A stretch of 64,000 nucleotides of DNA from positions 1 to 64,000 of the forward strand of contig CBDDFN010000009.1 of the NCBI GenBank assembly GCA_965227065.1, written 5' to 3'. This DNA comes from CBDDFN01 sp965227065. Lineage in GTDB: Bacteria; Pseudomonadota; Alphaproteobacteria; SPJN01. The stretch's first letter is position 1; each line of letters opens with the position of its first letter. The position numbers and the translations under genes were made by a program. The notes beneath the pieces are model-generated. The model ran no database searches. It was not told the DNA's origin and worked only from the letters and a program-made list of their open reading frames with translations. Shown piece by piece: positions 23,763 through 33,687 of this stretch.

Positions 23763-23945
23763 TCAGCCCCGCTTCGCCGCTATGGCCGCGGCTGATCGCA
23801 GCTCGGCGGCGATTTCCTCGGCTTCTTCGGGCGTGAAATCCATCGGAATCTCACCCTTGGCGGTGCTGATCAAAAGCCGCACCATGCCATGGTCGGTCGG
23901 CCCGATCATCAGATCGGCTTCATCTGTGCTGTCATGGGTCGGCAT
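23763..23945 (-). CDS. Small conserved acidic protein (possibly DUF6324-like)
   Basis: The protein has 60 residues from MPTHDSTDEADLMIGPTDHG. The start is chosen two bases after the upstream hydrolase stop rather than an earlier Met inside that gene. It is acidic with one predicted beta hairpin (MVRLLISTAKGEIPMDF) and a helical end (TPEEAEEIAAELRSAAA). Small proteins with IGPTDxGMVRL and DFxPEEAEEIA occur widely in alphaproteobacteria without a known function; I believe they are listed as DUF6324, from memory only. It is probably transcribed with the alpha/beta hydrolase. Confidence 0.7.
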   Translation of the reverse strand: MPTHDSTDEADLMIGPTDHGMVRLLISTAKGEIPMDFTPEEAEEIAAELRSAAAIAAKRG

Positions 23946-23947
23946 GG

Positions 23948-24856
23948 CTAGTCCAGCGGGTCGGTTTCGGAAATTTCGGGGACCGGCTCGCCCTGAAGCC
24001 ATGCCCCGATGAGGCGATTTACTGTATGGGGCGCATCCTGCTGAATCCAGTGCGACACGCCGGGCAGGTAGCGCAAGGTCAGGTCTGACACCTGGGTGCT
24101 TGTGTCGACCGTTGTTGAGACATCAAGCGCCATATCGGCGGTTCCCCATAACATCAGGGTCGGCACTTCAATGACCGGAAAGCCGTGCTTTTGCTGGCGT
24201 CGCGAGCTGCCGCCCCGCATCAAACCGCGATAATAGTTGATCATGGCGGTGAGCGCGCCGGGTTCCAGAGCAGGCTTGGCGAACTGGTCAATATGGGAGT
24301 TGGTGAAATTGTCTTTGTTTTTCGCGGTGTCGCGGAAAATGCGCCGGAAGCCTTTCACACCGCCAAGTTTGAGCATGAATTCGGGCAGCCAGGGGATCTG
24401 GAAGAAGAAAATGTACCAGCTTTTCGACAATTGCGTCCAAGTCCGCATCTTGTCGAACATGAGCTTGGGGTGCGGAATATTGAGCACGATGAAGCGCGAC
24501 ACAGGCCGTACCTTGCGCATCATGAAGAACCAGCCAATGACGCCGCCCCAATCATGCACCACCAAAGTGACATCGGATTTGCCGCTGACGTCAATCAGCC
24601 CGGCGACATCATCCATCAGCACTTCCAGGCTGTAATTTTTCACGCCGGTGGGCCGGCTGGAGCCTTTATAGCCCCTCAAATTAGGGGCCCAGACGGTGTA
24701 GCCAAGCTCGGCAAACAGCGCCATCTGATGACGCCACGCATAGGAGTTTTCGGGAAAGCCGTGCAGCAAAAGCGCCAGCTTGTCACCATCGCCTGCCATG
24801 TCGACCTCAAAGGACAGGCCGTTTGCCTCGACCATTTCGGTCCTGATTTCTGCCAT
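23948..24856 (-). CDS. Alpha/beta hydrolase, epoxide hydrolase-like
   Basis: The protein has 302 residues. The oxyanion motif is HGFPENSYAWRHQ. The nucleophile elbow is VVHDWGGVIGW with Asp, which points to epoxide hydrolases or haloalkane dehalogenases rather than esterases. The acid is probably the Asp in WGTADMALD, and the catalytic His is in PGVSHWIQQDAP. A cap domain fills about residues 140-225, with the Tyr of NYYRG a candidate ring-opening residue. The start at 24856 has GGGGAG before it; a longer frame upstream lacks support. The likely reaction is hydrolysis of an epoxide to a diol. The substrate is unknown. Confidence 0.85.
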   Translation of the reverse strand: MAEIRTEMVEANGLSFEVDMAGDGDKLALLLHGFPENSYAWRHQMALFAELGYTVWAPNLRGYKGSSRPTGVKNYSLEVLMDDVAGLIDVSGKSDVTLVVHDWGGVIGWFFMMRKVRPVSRFIVLNIPHPKLMFDKMRTWTQLSKSWYIFFFQIPWLPEFMLKLGGVKGFRRIFRDTAKNKDNFTNSHIDQFAKPALEPGALTAMINYYRGLMRGGSSRRQQKHGFPVIEVPTLMLWGTADMALDVSTTVDTSTQVSDLTLRYLPGVSHWIQQDAPHTVNRLIGAWLQGEPVPEISETDPLD

Positions 24857-25044
24857 TTTGCACTCCCCGGCCAGCATTGCCCCATAGCCTTTGATGTAAG
24901 TGACACGCCTGTCAGGATCAAGCGGGGATTGCGCGCCCCTGTCGCATGGCACACAGCGTTTGGGTTGCTTGAATTTGCCCCGCGATGCGCATAGTGTCTT
25001 GCGCCTCAGTGGACGGGGCTTTATGTCCTGTCCTTCCGGGTCAT

Positions 25045-25121
25045 GCAGCCGTAGCTCAGTTGGTTAGAGCGCTAGATTGTGGATCTAGAGGTCCCCCGTT
25101 CGAACCGGGGCGGCTGTACCA
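25045..25121 (+). tRNA. tRNA-His (anticodon GTG), A73, no encoded G-1
   Basis: This is a 77-base cloverleaf with CCA encoded. The acceptor GCAGCCG pairs with CGGCTGT (G1-U72 wobble at the end). The anticodon stem CTAGA/TCTAG holds the loop TTGTGGA, giving GTG. The T arm is CCCCGTTCGAACCGGGG-like. The discriminator is A, and the base before G1 is T, so the universal G-1:C73 pair is missing, as in known alphaproteobacterial tRNA-His. The gene is directly followed by a terminator and hisS. Confidence 0.95.
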
Positions 25122-25136
25122 CCCGACCGGATTTTG

Positions 25137-25163
25137 AAAAGCGGCTCCGGCCGCTTTTGTTTT
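25137..25163 (+). terminator. Intrinsic terminator after tRNA-His
   Basis: AAAAGCGGC (25137-25145) and GCCGCTTTT (25150-25158) form a perfect 9-bp stem with loop TCCG, followed by GTTTTG. It ends ten bases before the hisS start codon, so hisS must use a promoter within or after the tRNA, or rely on read-through. Confidence 0.8.
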
Positions 25164-25173
25164 GAGGCGCGTC

Positions 25174-26673
25174 ATGGCGAAGAAGCAAAAACAGTTCCGC
25201 CCCAAGGCGCGTTTGCCCAAAGGCTTTCGCGATCAGGAAGGCGCGCAGGTTGTTGCCCGCCGGACGATGCTGGAAGCCATTCGTGACGTTTATGAGCTTT
25301 ACGGCTTTGAGCCTTTGGAGACACCGGCCATCGAATATGTCGATGCGCTGGGCAAGTTTCTGCCCGACATTGAACGGCCCATGGGCGGCATTTTCGGGTT
25401 TCAGGATGAAGACGAACAATGGATGGCGCTGCGCTATGATCTGACCGCGCCGCTCGCCCGCTTTGTGGCTGAGAATTTTGACCGGCTGGCCAAGCCCTAT
25501 CGGCGCTATCAGACCGGCTCCGTCTTTCGCAATGAAAAGCCTGGCATTGGCCGGTTCCGCGAATTCACCCAGTTTGATGCCGACACGGTCGGCACCGCCG
25601 AAATGGCGGCCGAGGCCGAATTGCTCGCCATGCTGGCCTCGGCGCTGGAAGCGATTGGCCTGCCGCGCGGGGATTATCTGATCCGGCTCAACAATCGCAA
25701 AATTCTCAATGGCGTGCTTGAAACCATTGGCGTGTGGTCGGCTGATGAAATAGCCAATGCCGCGCTTGAGGACCAGCGCATGACCGTTCTGCGGGCCATC
25801 GACAAGCTCGACCGGCTGGGCGAAGACGGTGTGCGCCTGTTGCTCGGTGAGGGGCGCAAGGATGAGTCCGGCGATTACACCGAAGGTGCCAAACTTTCGG
25901 GCGATCAGGCCGATATTGTCATGGGCTTTGTGAATGCCAGCGGCCTGGATGATCTGCGCACGCTGGTGGGTGCCTCGGCAACCGGCGCCGATGGCATTGC
26001 CGAGCTTGAAGAAATTGCCACGCTGATGGCCGCGCAAGGCATTGGCGAGGACCAGGCGGTCATTGATCCCTCGGTGGTGCGCGGACTGGCTTATTATACC
26101 GGACCGGTGTTTGAGGCCGAACTGACCTTTGAGACGCTTGACGAAAAAGGCCAGCCCCGGCGCTTCGGCTCTGTCGCCTCAGGCGGGCGCTATGACGGGT
26201 TGGTCAAACGCTTTACCGGCCGTGACGTCCCGGCGACAGGTGTGTCGATCGGTGTTGACCGGCTGCTCGCCGCGCTTGATGCGCTGGATCGAGCGCCCGC
26301 GCGCTGGGTTGCGCCTGTTGTCGTGACTGCGATGGATCGTGAGCGCATGGCCGATTATCAGGCCATGGTGACCGAATTGCGCAATGCCGGGATCAAGGCC
26401 GAGCTTTATGTCGGTGGCTCCGGCATGAAAGCCCAGCTTAAATATGCCGACAAGCGCGCGGCGCCGGTTGTGGTTATTGCCGGGTCGGACGAATTTGAAA
26501 AGGGTGAAATCACCCTCAAAGACCTCATATTGGGCGCAGAATTGTCGAAAAACATCGATGACAACAAAGCCTGGCGCGAGGACCAGCCCGCCCAGCTTTC
26601 GGTTGCCCGCGACGCGCTTGTCGCTGAGGTGAAGAAACTGCTTGCCCGGCATGATCTTCATCCCGGTCATTGA
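25174..26673 (+). CDS. hisS: Histidyl-tRNA synthetase
   Basis: The protein has 499 residues, a class II aminoacyl-tRNA synthetase charging tRNA-His with histidine. Motif 1 is near FEPLETPAIEYVDALG. Motif 2 is YRRYQTGSVFRNEKPGIGRFREF. The histidine-A signature is RGLAYYTG, and motif 3 lies in FGSVASGGRYDGL...VSIGVDRLLAAL. The C-terminal anticodon-binding domain covers about residues 385-490. It is longer than the roughly 420-residue E. coli enzyme, with extra sequence around 200-300. It lies 52 bases after its substrate tRNA gene, which also lacks the normal G-1 identity element, so the enzyme probably belongs to the alphaproteobacterial type that recognises tRNA-His differently. The start at MAKKQKQF is supported over an ATG four codons upstream. 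Confidence 0.95.
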   Translation: MAKKQKQFRPKARLPKGFRDQEGAQVVARRTMLEAIRDVYELYGFEPLETPAIEYVDALGKFLPDIERPMGGIFGFQDEDEQWMALRYDLTAPLARFVAENFDRLAKPYRRYQTGSVFRNEKPGIGRFREFTQFDADTVGTAEMAAEAELLAMLASALEAIGLPRGDYLIRLNNRKILNGVLETIGVWSADEIANAALEDQRMTVLRAIDKLDRLGEDGVRLLLGEGRKDESGDYTEGAKLSGDQADIVMGFVNASGLDDLRTLVGASATGADGIAELEEIATLMAAQGIGEDQAVIDPSVVRGLAYYTGPVFEAELTFETLDEKGQPRRFGSVASGGRYDGLVKRFTGRDVPATGVSIGVDRLLAALDALDRAPARWVAPVVVTAMDRERMADYQAMVTELRNAGIKAELYVGGSGMKAQLKYADKRAAPVVVIAGSDEFEKGEITLKDLILGAELSKNIDDNKAWREDQPAQLSVARDALVAEVKKLLARHDLHPGH

Positions 26674-26730
26674 CCAAACCGCGACTTTCCCCCAAAACCC
26701 TGACCAGATTGAACGACGAACGGACGCGCC

Positions 26731-27903
26731 ATGACGCTTTCGGCCCTGACAGATTATGACGAGCAGATGCTCACCGAACTCGCTGCCACCGCAGGCGGGC
26801 TGCTCAGCCATTTTGCCGAAGCGGGTTTCGTCCGGGTTGAGCCGCCGATGATCGAGCCCGCAGACGTATTTCTTGACCGCTCGGGTGAGGAAATCCGCCG
26901 CCGGACCTTTATCTTTTCCGACCCGGCCGGGGCTGAGCTTGCTTTGCGTCCCGATCTCACCATTCCGGTCTGCCGTCATTATGTCCGCGCCGGTGGCGAC
27001 AGGTTGAGCTATTCGGGGACCGCCTTCCGGGTGCCGCGCGCAGGCGCAGAAGCCCAATTCACCGAAACCGGCATTGAATGGTTTGGTGAGGCCGACAAGC
27101 CGCGCGCCGACGCCGAAGTGCTGGCGCTCACGCTGAACGCTTTGCAGGCTGCCGGTCTTGGTGCCGCGCCGGTCACCATGGGCGATATCGGCCTGTTCCA
27201 CGCCTTTGTGGACACGCTGGACATGCCTGAACGCTGGCGTGCGCGGATGAAGCGGCGCTTCTGGCAGCCATCGGAATTTGCCACGCTGATTGACAATCTG
27301 GCCGAGGATGGCACGCCGATCCCGCAAAGCGGGGCGCAGGCCGGGGGCGGCTTTGTGGCGGCCCTGGCGGCACTTGATGATGTTGAGGCGCGCCGCGCGG
27401 CGGTGTCTGACCTGCTGGCCTTGGCGGATGTCAAACCTGCCGGTGGCCGGTCTGCCGAAGACATTGCCGAGCGTTTGCTGGATCAGGCCGAGGACCGCGC
27501 CGCCGATGCGCTAAGCCCGGCCATTGTGGAGCGTATTCACGCCTTCATGGCAATCAACGGGCCGATCACTGAGGCGCTTGATCAGCTCAAAGCCCTTGAA
27601 ACCGGTGCCAAGGACAGCTTTGCCTATGCCGTGCGGGATGTGACCGCCCGGCTTGATGCGCTCGAAGCCCGCGGGGTTGAGCCCGGCGCGATCAGCTTTG
27701 CGAGCACCTTTGGCCGCCAGATGGATTATTATACCGGTTTTGTCTTTGAAGTCCGGCTCGATGGGCTTGGTCCATTGGGCCAGATTGCGGGCGGTGGCCG
27801 CTATGACCGGCTGATCGGCGATCTGGGCGGCGATGATGTCCCGGCCGTCGGTGCGATGATCCGGCCCGAAAGACTGATCCGCGCGCTGAAGGGAGGCGCG
27901 TAA
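26731..27903 (+). CDS. hisZ: ATP phosphoribosyltransferase regulatory subunit HisZ
   Basis: The protein has 390 residues, a paralogue of the HisRS catalytic core that no longer charges tRNA. It keeps motif-2-like LSYSGTAFRVPRAGAEAQF and the histidine-binding-like FGRQMDYYTGFVFEV, but lacks an anticodon-binding domain. HisZ binds HisG to make the octameric ATP phosphoribosyltransferase, the first step of histidine synthesis, and gives histidine feedback control. The stop codon overlaps the hisG start (TAATG). It is 57 bases after hisS. Confidence 0.93.
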   Translation: MTLSALTDYDEQMLTELAATAGGLLSHFAEAGFVRVEPPMIEPADVFLDRSGEEIRRRTFIFSDPAGAELALRPDLTIPVCRHYVRAGGDRLSYSGTAFRVPRAGAEAQFTETGIEWFGEADKPRADAEVLALTLNALQAAGLGAAPVTMGDIGLFHAFVDTLDMPERWRARMKRRFWQPSEFATLIDNLAEDGTPIPQSGAQAGGGFVAALAALDDVEARRAAVSDLLALADVKPAGGRSAEDIAERLLDQAEDRAADALSPAIVERIHAFMAINGPITEALDQLKALETGAKDSFAYAVRDVTARLDALEARGVEPGAISFASTFGRQMDYYTGFVFEVRLDGLGPLGQIAGGGRYDRLIGDLGGDDVPAVGAMIRPERLIRALKGGA

Positions 27904-28868
27904 TGTCTGAGAGCTTGAAAATTGCAGTACCATCCAAGGGCCGTCTGAAAGAACAGGTTGAGCAATATTTCTGGGATGCCGGTATTTCCATCGCCCAGGA
28001 CGGGGCGGCGCGCGGCTATACTGGCGGGCGGCTCAAAAATGTTCCCAATGTCGATGTTGTCTTTATGCAGGCGGGCGAAATTCCTGCCAATCTCGAAAGC
28101 GGAACCATTCATCTGGGCGTCACGGGCCAGGATTTGTTGCGTGAGAAAATCGCCAATCCAGGCGCTGTGTTGCAGGAAATCCTGACATTGGGCTTTGGCT
28201 ACGCCAAGCTTGTGGTCGCCATTCCCAAAAGCTGGATTGATGTCGACAGCATGGCTGATCTTGAAGATGTGGCCGCCATCATGCGCCACAAGCGCGGCAG
28301 CCGCATGCGGGTCGCCACCAAATATATCAATTCAACACGGGCCTTCTTTGCCGCCCACGGCATTGCCGATTACCGCATTGTCGAAAGCCTCGGCGCAACG
28401 GAAGGCGCGCCCAATTCGGGTGCAGCTGAAATCATTGTTGATATCACGTCCAGCGGGCAGACATTGCGCGACAATGATCTGAAAATCCTGCCCGATGGGG
28501 TGATGCTGGAAAGCTATGCCTGTCTTGCCGGGTCCATCACGGCGGAATGGTCGGACGCGCAGAAAAAAGCGCTGCGGCACATTCTTGATATGATCGGGGC
28601 GCGGGCGGAAGCCAAGACGCGCAAGCTGATCCGCTTTGAAGGCAAGGACAAGGACGCCCAGAAAATCAGCGAGAAACTGATTGCGGATTATGGCTGTCTG
28701 AAGGGCACCATTCCCCAGGCGATCTACGCCCCGCACAAGAAAATCTATGACATCACCCTGGCGTTGCGCGCTGCGGGTTTCGGCACTGTTTCAGCCACCG
28801 ATGTCGATTATCTGTTTACCGACCCCAACCCGCTTTATGAGGGTTTTATCCAAGCGCTCGACCGCTAG
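27903..28868 (+). CDS. hisG: ATP phosphoribosyltransferase catalytic subunit HisG
   Basis: The protein has 321 residues and catalyses ATP plus PRPP to phosphoribosyl-ATP. The two-lobed binding-protein fold is seen in KIAVPSKGRL (start), IHLGVTGQDLL, and the PRPP loop region GATEGAPNSGAAEIIVDITSSG. Short HisG forms that need HisZ are usually about 210-230 residues; this one has about 90 more at the C-terminus (from about EAKTRKLIRFEG on) that do not look like the ACT-type regulatory domain of long HisG forms. It is translationally coupled to hisZ. The extension may be lineage-specific. Confidence 0.93.
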   Translation: MSESLKIAVPSKGRLKEQVEQYFWDAGISIAQDGAARGYTGGRLKNVPNVDVVFMQAGEIPANLESGTIHLGVTGQDLLREKIANPGAVLQEILTLGFGYAKLVVAIPKSWIDVDSMADLEDVAAIMRHKRGSRMRVATKYINSTRAFFAAHGIADYRIVESLGATEGAPNSGAAEIIVDITSSGQTLRDNDLKILPDGVMLESYACLAGSITAEWSDAQKKALRHILDMIGARAEAKTRKLIRFEGKDKDAQKISEKLIADYGCLKGTIPQAIYAPHKKIYDITLALRAAGFGTVSATDVDYLFTDPNPLYEGFIQALDR

Positions 28869-28880
28869 CAGGAGGACGCC

Positions 28881-30098
28881 ATGACGGACGGATCACCCCA
28901 ATTGAGCCGCCGTCTTGGACTTGTCCTTCTCAGCCTTTACGGCATTGGCACCACGGTCGGTGCAGGCATTTTCGTGCTGATTGGCGAGATTGCGGGAACC
29001 GTTGGTTCCGCTGCGCCCATGGCCTTTTTGCTGGCCGGTCTGCTGGTGGCTTTTGCGGCGCTGAGCTTTGCTGAAATGGCAGGCCGGTTTCCTGTGAGTG
29101 CGGGGGAGGCGGTCTATGTCCGGGAAGGGCTGGGACTTGTGTGGCTGGCAACCCTGATCGGCCTGATGGTGGCCTTGTCGGGCATTGTGTCCTCAGCCAC
29201 CATTGTGCGGGGCTTTGCGGGCTACGGCCAGACGCTGGGCGATCTGCCTGCATTTGTGCTGATTGGCGGCGGTGTCGTTGTGTTGACCGGGCTCGCCTGC
29301 GCGGGCATTCGGGAATCGGTCATGCTTGCCTCGCTGGTTTCGGTTCTTGAAGTCGCGGTCCTGCTGGTGGTGGTGGGCGGTGGGCTTGATGATGCCGACT
29401 GGAGCAGGCTGGGGCCCGATCTTGTCGTTCCGCCTGCCCAGTTTGGCCTGATCGGATTGTTTTCAGGCGCCGTGCTCGCCTTCTATGCCTTTATCGGGTT
29501 TGAAGACATGGTCAATGTCGCCGAAGAAGTGCGCGATGTTGAACGCACCATGCCGCGCGCCATTCTGATCACGCTGGTCGTCACCACACTGATCTATGTC
29601 GGCGTTGCGCTGGTGGCTGTGCTGGCCATGCCGGTTGAAGAATTGGCAGGCAGCAAGGCACCAGTGTCGGACCTGTTTGAACGCACCGTCGGGCTTGATG
29701 GCCGGATCATTTCGGTGATTGCGAGTGTGGCGGTGCTCAATGGCGCGCTGGTTCAGATCATCATGGTGGCACGGGTCTTTTATGGCCTGTCGCGTCAGGG
29801 CTGGCTGCCGGCTTTTCTGGGTGCTGTCTCGCCGCGCACGCACACGCCGATTGTGGCAACGGTCCTCGCGGGTGCTTTGGTGCTGGCGCTGTCACTCAGC
29901 TTTCCGCTTGGCACGCTGGCGCGGATCACATCCCTGATCGTGCTGATTGTGTTTGCGCTGGTGAGTTTGAGCCTGTGGCGTCTCAAGCTGCGCGGCGCGG
30001 CCCATCAAGGCTTTCAGGTGCCGCTTGCCATCCCGGTTCTGGGCACGATCGTGTCGTTTGGCGTGGTGGGGATTGAGCTGGTGCGGTTGATCAGCTAG
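28881..30098 (+). CDS. APC-family amino acid permease
   Basis: The protein has 405 residues with about 11-12 transmembrane helices. The amino acid-polyamine-organocation signature GIGTTVGAGIFVLIGEIAG is at residues 17-35, the unwound helix-1 substrate site (GxGIF). FIGFEDMVNVAEEVRDVERTMP is the conserved helix-6 and loop segment. It is placed 12 bases after hisG with the ribosome-binding site AGGAGG, so it may be part of the histidine operon. Histidine or another cationic amino acid is a guess as substrate. It ends 4 bases into the convergent MerR gene. Confidence 0.88.
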   Translation: MTDGSPQLSRRLGLVLLSLYGIGTTVGAGIFVLIGEIAGTVGSAAPMAFLLAGLLVAFAALSFAEMAGRFPVSAGEAVYVREGLGLVWLATLIGLMVALSGIVSSATIVRGFAGYGQTLGDLPAFVLIGGGVVVLTGLACAGIRESVMLASLVSVLEVAVLLVVVGGGLDDADWSRLGPDLVVPPAQFGLIGLFSGAVLAFYAFIGFEDMVNVAEEVRDVERTMPRAILITLVVTTLIYVGVALVAVLAMPVEELAGSKAPVSDLFERTVGLDGRIISVIASVAVLNGALVQIIMVARVFYGLSRQGWLPAFLGAVSPRTHTPIVATVLAGALVLALSLSFPLGTLARITSLIVLIVFALVSLSLWRLKLRGAAHQGFQVPLAIPVLGTIVSFGVVGIELVRLIS

Positions 30099-30544
30099 GG
30101 CGCATCATGATCCCCCGCCAGACACAGATCATGATCCGACAGAACCGCAATCACCCGGCATTCGGCACTGGTGCCGTGGCGGCACTCAGTGACCATGCGT
30201 TCAAGCTCGGTTTGAAGCGCGCTCAACCGGGCGATCTTTGATTGCACATCCGCCAATTGCTGGGAGGCCAGCCGGTCGGCCTCGGCGCAGTCCCGGCCCG
30301 GATGATCCGACAGATCAAGCAAGGTGCGGATCGCTTCAAGCCCGAAGCCGAGCGCCCGGGCATGGCGGATGAAGATCAGCCGGTCCCGGTGCGCAACGCC
30401 ATAGACCCGCCGCCCGTTGGAGCGGGGCGGGGGCGGGATTAGGCCGATCTTTTCATAGTGCCGAACGGTCTCCGGGCTCGTCCGGGCCGCTTTGGCAACC
30501 GTGCCGATGCTGAACTCTGTTTGTGTCATGTCTGGCTGCGTCAT
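30095..30544 (-). CDS. MerR-family metal-responsive regulator
   Basis: The protein has 149 residues. The N-terminal MerR winged helix has FSIGTVAKAARTSPETVRHY, then EKIGLIPPPPRSNGRRVY. The long dimerisation helix covers about 85-120. Cys residues in GRDCAEADR, TECRHG, AECRV and the tail HDLCLAGDH are suited to metal binding, as in ZntR or CueR relatives. The start at 30544 has AGAGG upstream. The divergent gene is a CDF-like transporter, and a MerR-style dyad lies between them, so it should activate that gene in response to a divalent metal. The metal cannot be named. Confidence 0.85.
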   Translation of the reverse strand: MTQPDMTQTEFSIGTVAKAARTSPETVRHYEKIGLIPPPPRSNGRRVYGVAHRDRLIFIRHARALGFGLEAIRTLLDLSDHPGRDCAEADRLASQQLADVQSKIARLSALQTELERMVTECRHGTSAECRVIAVLSDHDLCLAGDHDAP

Positions 30545-30554
30545 TTTTAGCCTC

Positions 30555-30585
30555 TTGCTCCTGTAACGATTACAGCATGCACGAT
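30555..30585 (+). promoter_or_regulatory. MerR-type promoter with CTGTAA-CGA-TTACAG dyad
   Basis: TTGCTC (30555-30560) and CACGAT (30580-30585) are spaced by 19 bases. The spacer holds the perfect dyad CTGTAACGATTACAG (30561-30575). An overlong spacer with a dyad between -35 and -10 is the hallmark of MerR-activated promoters. It drives the CDF-like gene at 30617. Confidence 0.7.
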
Positions 30586-30616
30586 CCCGCCATGGAAAGA
30601 GCCAGGGAGAGAATGG

Positions 30617-31240
30617 ATGGCCGGATGCAATCATGATGTGAGTTTTGATGGCGCATCAAAAGCCTATAAGCGTGCTTTGGTTGCGGTGATTGCGATCAAT
30701 GGCGCGATGGCCGCAATCGAGCTCAGCGCCGGGATCGCCGCCCAAAGTGTGGCGCTGCAGGCCGATGCTCTCGATTTCATCGGTGATACGGCGACCTATG
30801 CGATCAGCCTTTTGGTGATTGGCGCGCCTTTGGTGATGCGGGCGCGGGTCGCGCTGCTCAAAGGCGTGTCGCTGGCGCTGATGGCACTGGTGGTACTGGG
30901 CGCGAGCCTGAACTTTGCGCTTATGGGCAGCGCGCCCGAAGCCCCGGTGATGACCGGGATTGGCGTGCTGGCGCTCGCAGCCAATCTGGCCAGCGTGCTG
31001 ATCTTGATGCGGTGGCGCGATGGTGATGCCAATGTCCGCTCGGTCTGGCTGTGTTCGCGCAATGATGCGATTGGCAATGTTGCGGTGATGGCGGCCGGCG
31101 GGCTGGTATTCTGGACGGGATCAAACGCGCCGGACCTGATTGTGGCGGTGCTGATGGCCGGGCTGTTCCTGCGCTCAGCCGTCGAGATCATCACCCGCGC
31201 CTTGGACGAACGGCGTCATGCCTTGAGTCATTCTCACTAG
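30617..31240 (+). CDS. CDF-like cation transporter (short form)
   Basis: The protein has 207 residues with six hydrophobic segments (from VAVIAINGAMAAIELSAGI to DLIVAVLMAGLFLRSAVEII) and a His-rich end (HALSHSH). It resembles the cation diffusion facilitator membrane domain: LQADALDFIGDTATYAIS in helix 2 and LCSRNDAIGNVAVM in helix 5. The usual metal-site His residues are replaced and the C-terminal cytoplasmic domain is missing, so metal selectivity may differ from typical CDF pumps. The N-terminus MAGCNHDV carries possible metal ligands. It is controlled by the divergent MerR gene. Confidence 0.8.
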   Translation: MAGCNHDVSFDGASKAYKRALVAVIAINGAMAAIELSAGIAAQSVALQADALDFIGDTATYAISLLVIGAPLVMRARVALLKGVSLALMALVVLGASLNFALMGSAPEAPVMTGIGVLALAANLASVLILMRWRDGDANVRSVWLCSRNDAIGNVAVMAAGGLVFWTGSNAPDLIVAVLMAGLFLRSAVEIITRALDERRHALSHSH

Positions 31241-31250
31241 ACAGAACCAG

Positions 31251-31350
31251 CGTCATCCCGAACGTGATTCGGGATCTTGTGGGAGATTGCAGGCCGTAAA
31301 CGATTTTGAATGTCGCCGCTGAATGACGGCTCCTTCAGAATGACGTGTCC
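31251..31350. repeat. REP-like element between convergent CDF gene and groL
   Basis: ATCCCGAA-CGTGA-TTCGGGAT (31255-31275) is a perfect 8-bp hairpin inside CGTCATCCCGAAC...GGGATC, the form of the dispersed palindromes common in alphaproteobacteria. Two direct copies of GAATGACG follow at 31321 and 31338. It is not coding. Confidence 0.5.
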
Positions 31351-31359
31351 GAAAACGAA

Positions 31360-31387
31360 AAAGGCCGGAGCGGAAGCTCCGGCCTTT
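31360..31387 (-). terminator. Terminator of the groESL operon
   Basis: AAAGGCCGGAGC (31360-31371) and GCTCCGGCCTTT (31376-31387) form a perfect 12-bp stem with loop GGAA. The minus strand continues with TTTCGTTTTCGG. Confidence 0.85.
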
Positions 31388-31413
31388 CCCAATTTCAGTG
31401 GAAGCGGGGTGGC

Positions 31414-33060
<1,647 letters not shown>

Positions 33061-33110
33061 TCTTCAATGTCCCTGAATTGGAGTTGCGTGGAGAGGCGAG
33101 GCGAAACCGC

Positions 33111-33425
33111 TTAGGCGGCTTTCTTGCCTTTGCCTTTGGCTTCGATGACGCCGATCACGTCGCTTTCTTTCATGACCAGCAGCTCTTCGCCGTCGACCTT
33201 GATTTCGGTGCCCGACCATTTGCCGAACAGGACACGATCGCCGACTTTGACTTCGAGGCCGACAAATTTGCCGTCTTCGTCACGCAGGCCCGGGCCCACG
33301 GCAACGATTTCGCCTTCTTGCGGCTTTTCTTGAGCAGAATCGGGCAGAATGATGCCGCCAGCGGTTTTCTGCTCGGCTTCGACGCGGCGCAGAACCACGC
33401 GGTCAGCGAGAGGACGGAAAGTCAT
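33111..33425 (-). CDS. groS: Co-chaperonin GroES
   Basis: The protein has 104 residues. It begins MTFRPLADRVVLRRVEAEQK, with the mobile loop KTAGGIILPDSAQEKPQEG and the roof region VGPGLRDEDGKFV, all typical. It forms the heptameric lid of the GroEL chamber. It is the first gene of the groESL operon, downstream of the CIRCE operator. Confidence 0.99.
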   Translation of the reverse strand: MTFRPLADRVVLRRVEAEQKTAGGIILPDSAQEKPQEGEIVAVGPGLRDEDGKFVGLEVKVGDRVLFGKWSGTEIKVDGEELLVMKESDVIGVIEAKGKGKKAA

Positions 33426-33506
33426 GGTCCAGTCTCCCTAAAGATTGGTTGTCGATAGACAGGTTTCCCCTAAGCCTTTGAAATTTCTCGGGCTTTGTGA
33501 AATTGC

Positions 33507-33533
33507 TAGCACTCACCCCATGGGAGTGCCAAC
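33507..33533 (-). promoter_or_regulatory. CIRCE operator (HrcA site) of groESL
   Basis: CTAGCACTC (33507-33515), nine bases, then GAGTGCCAA (33525-33533), against the consensus TTAGCACTC-N9-GAGTGCTAA with two mismatches. It lies about 80 bases before the groS start, the usual place for HrcA repression. Confidence 0.9.
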
Positions 33534-33687
33534 AATCTGACCGACATGTAGGATTGCCGCACCGTGGCGTCAAGACAAAGGCGCGCAGATTTCTGGATTT
33601 TTTTGCAATTTTTCCGCCGCAATCTTTCCGCCATTGTTTGCCTGTATCACTGGCCAAACTTCCCTAGATGCGCGAAAGGTGGGGCCT

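Noticed and set aside
25072..26037. Minus-strand open frame of 321 codons across tRNA-His and hisS
   Set aside because: It runs through the tRNA and the terminator, and the plus strand encodes a complete HisRS.
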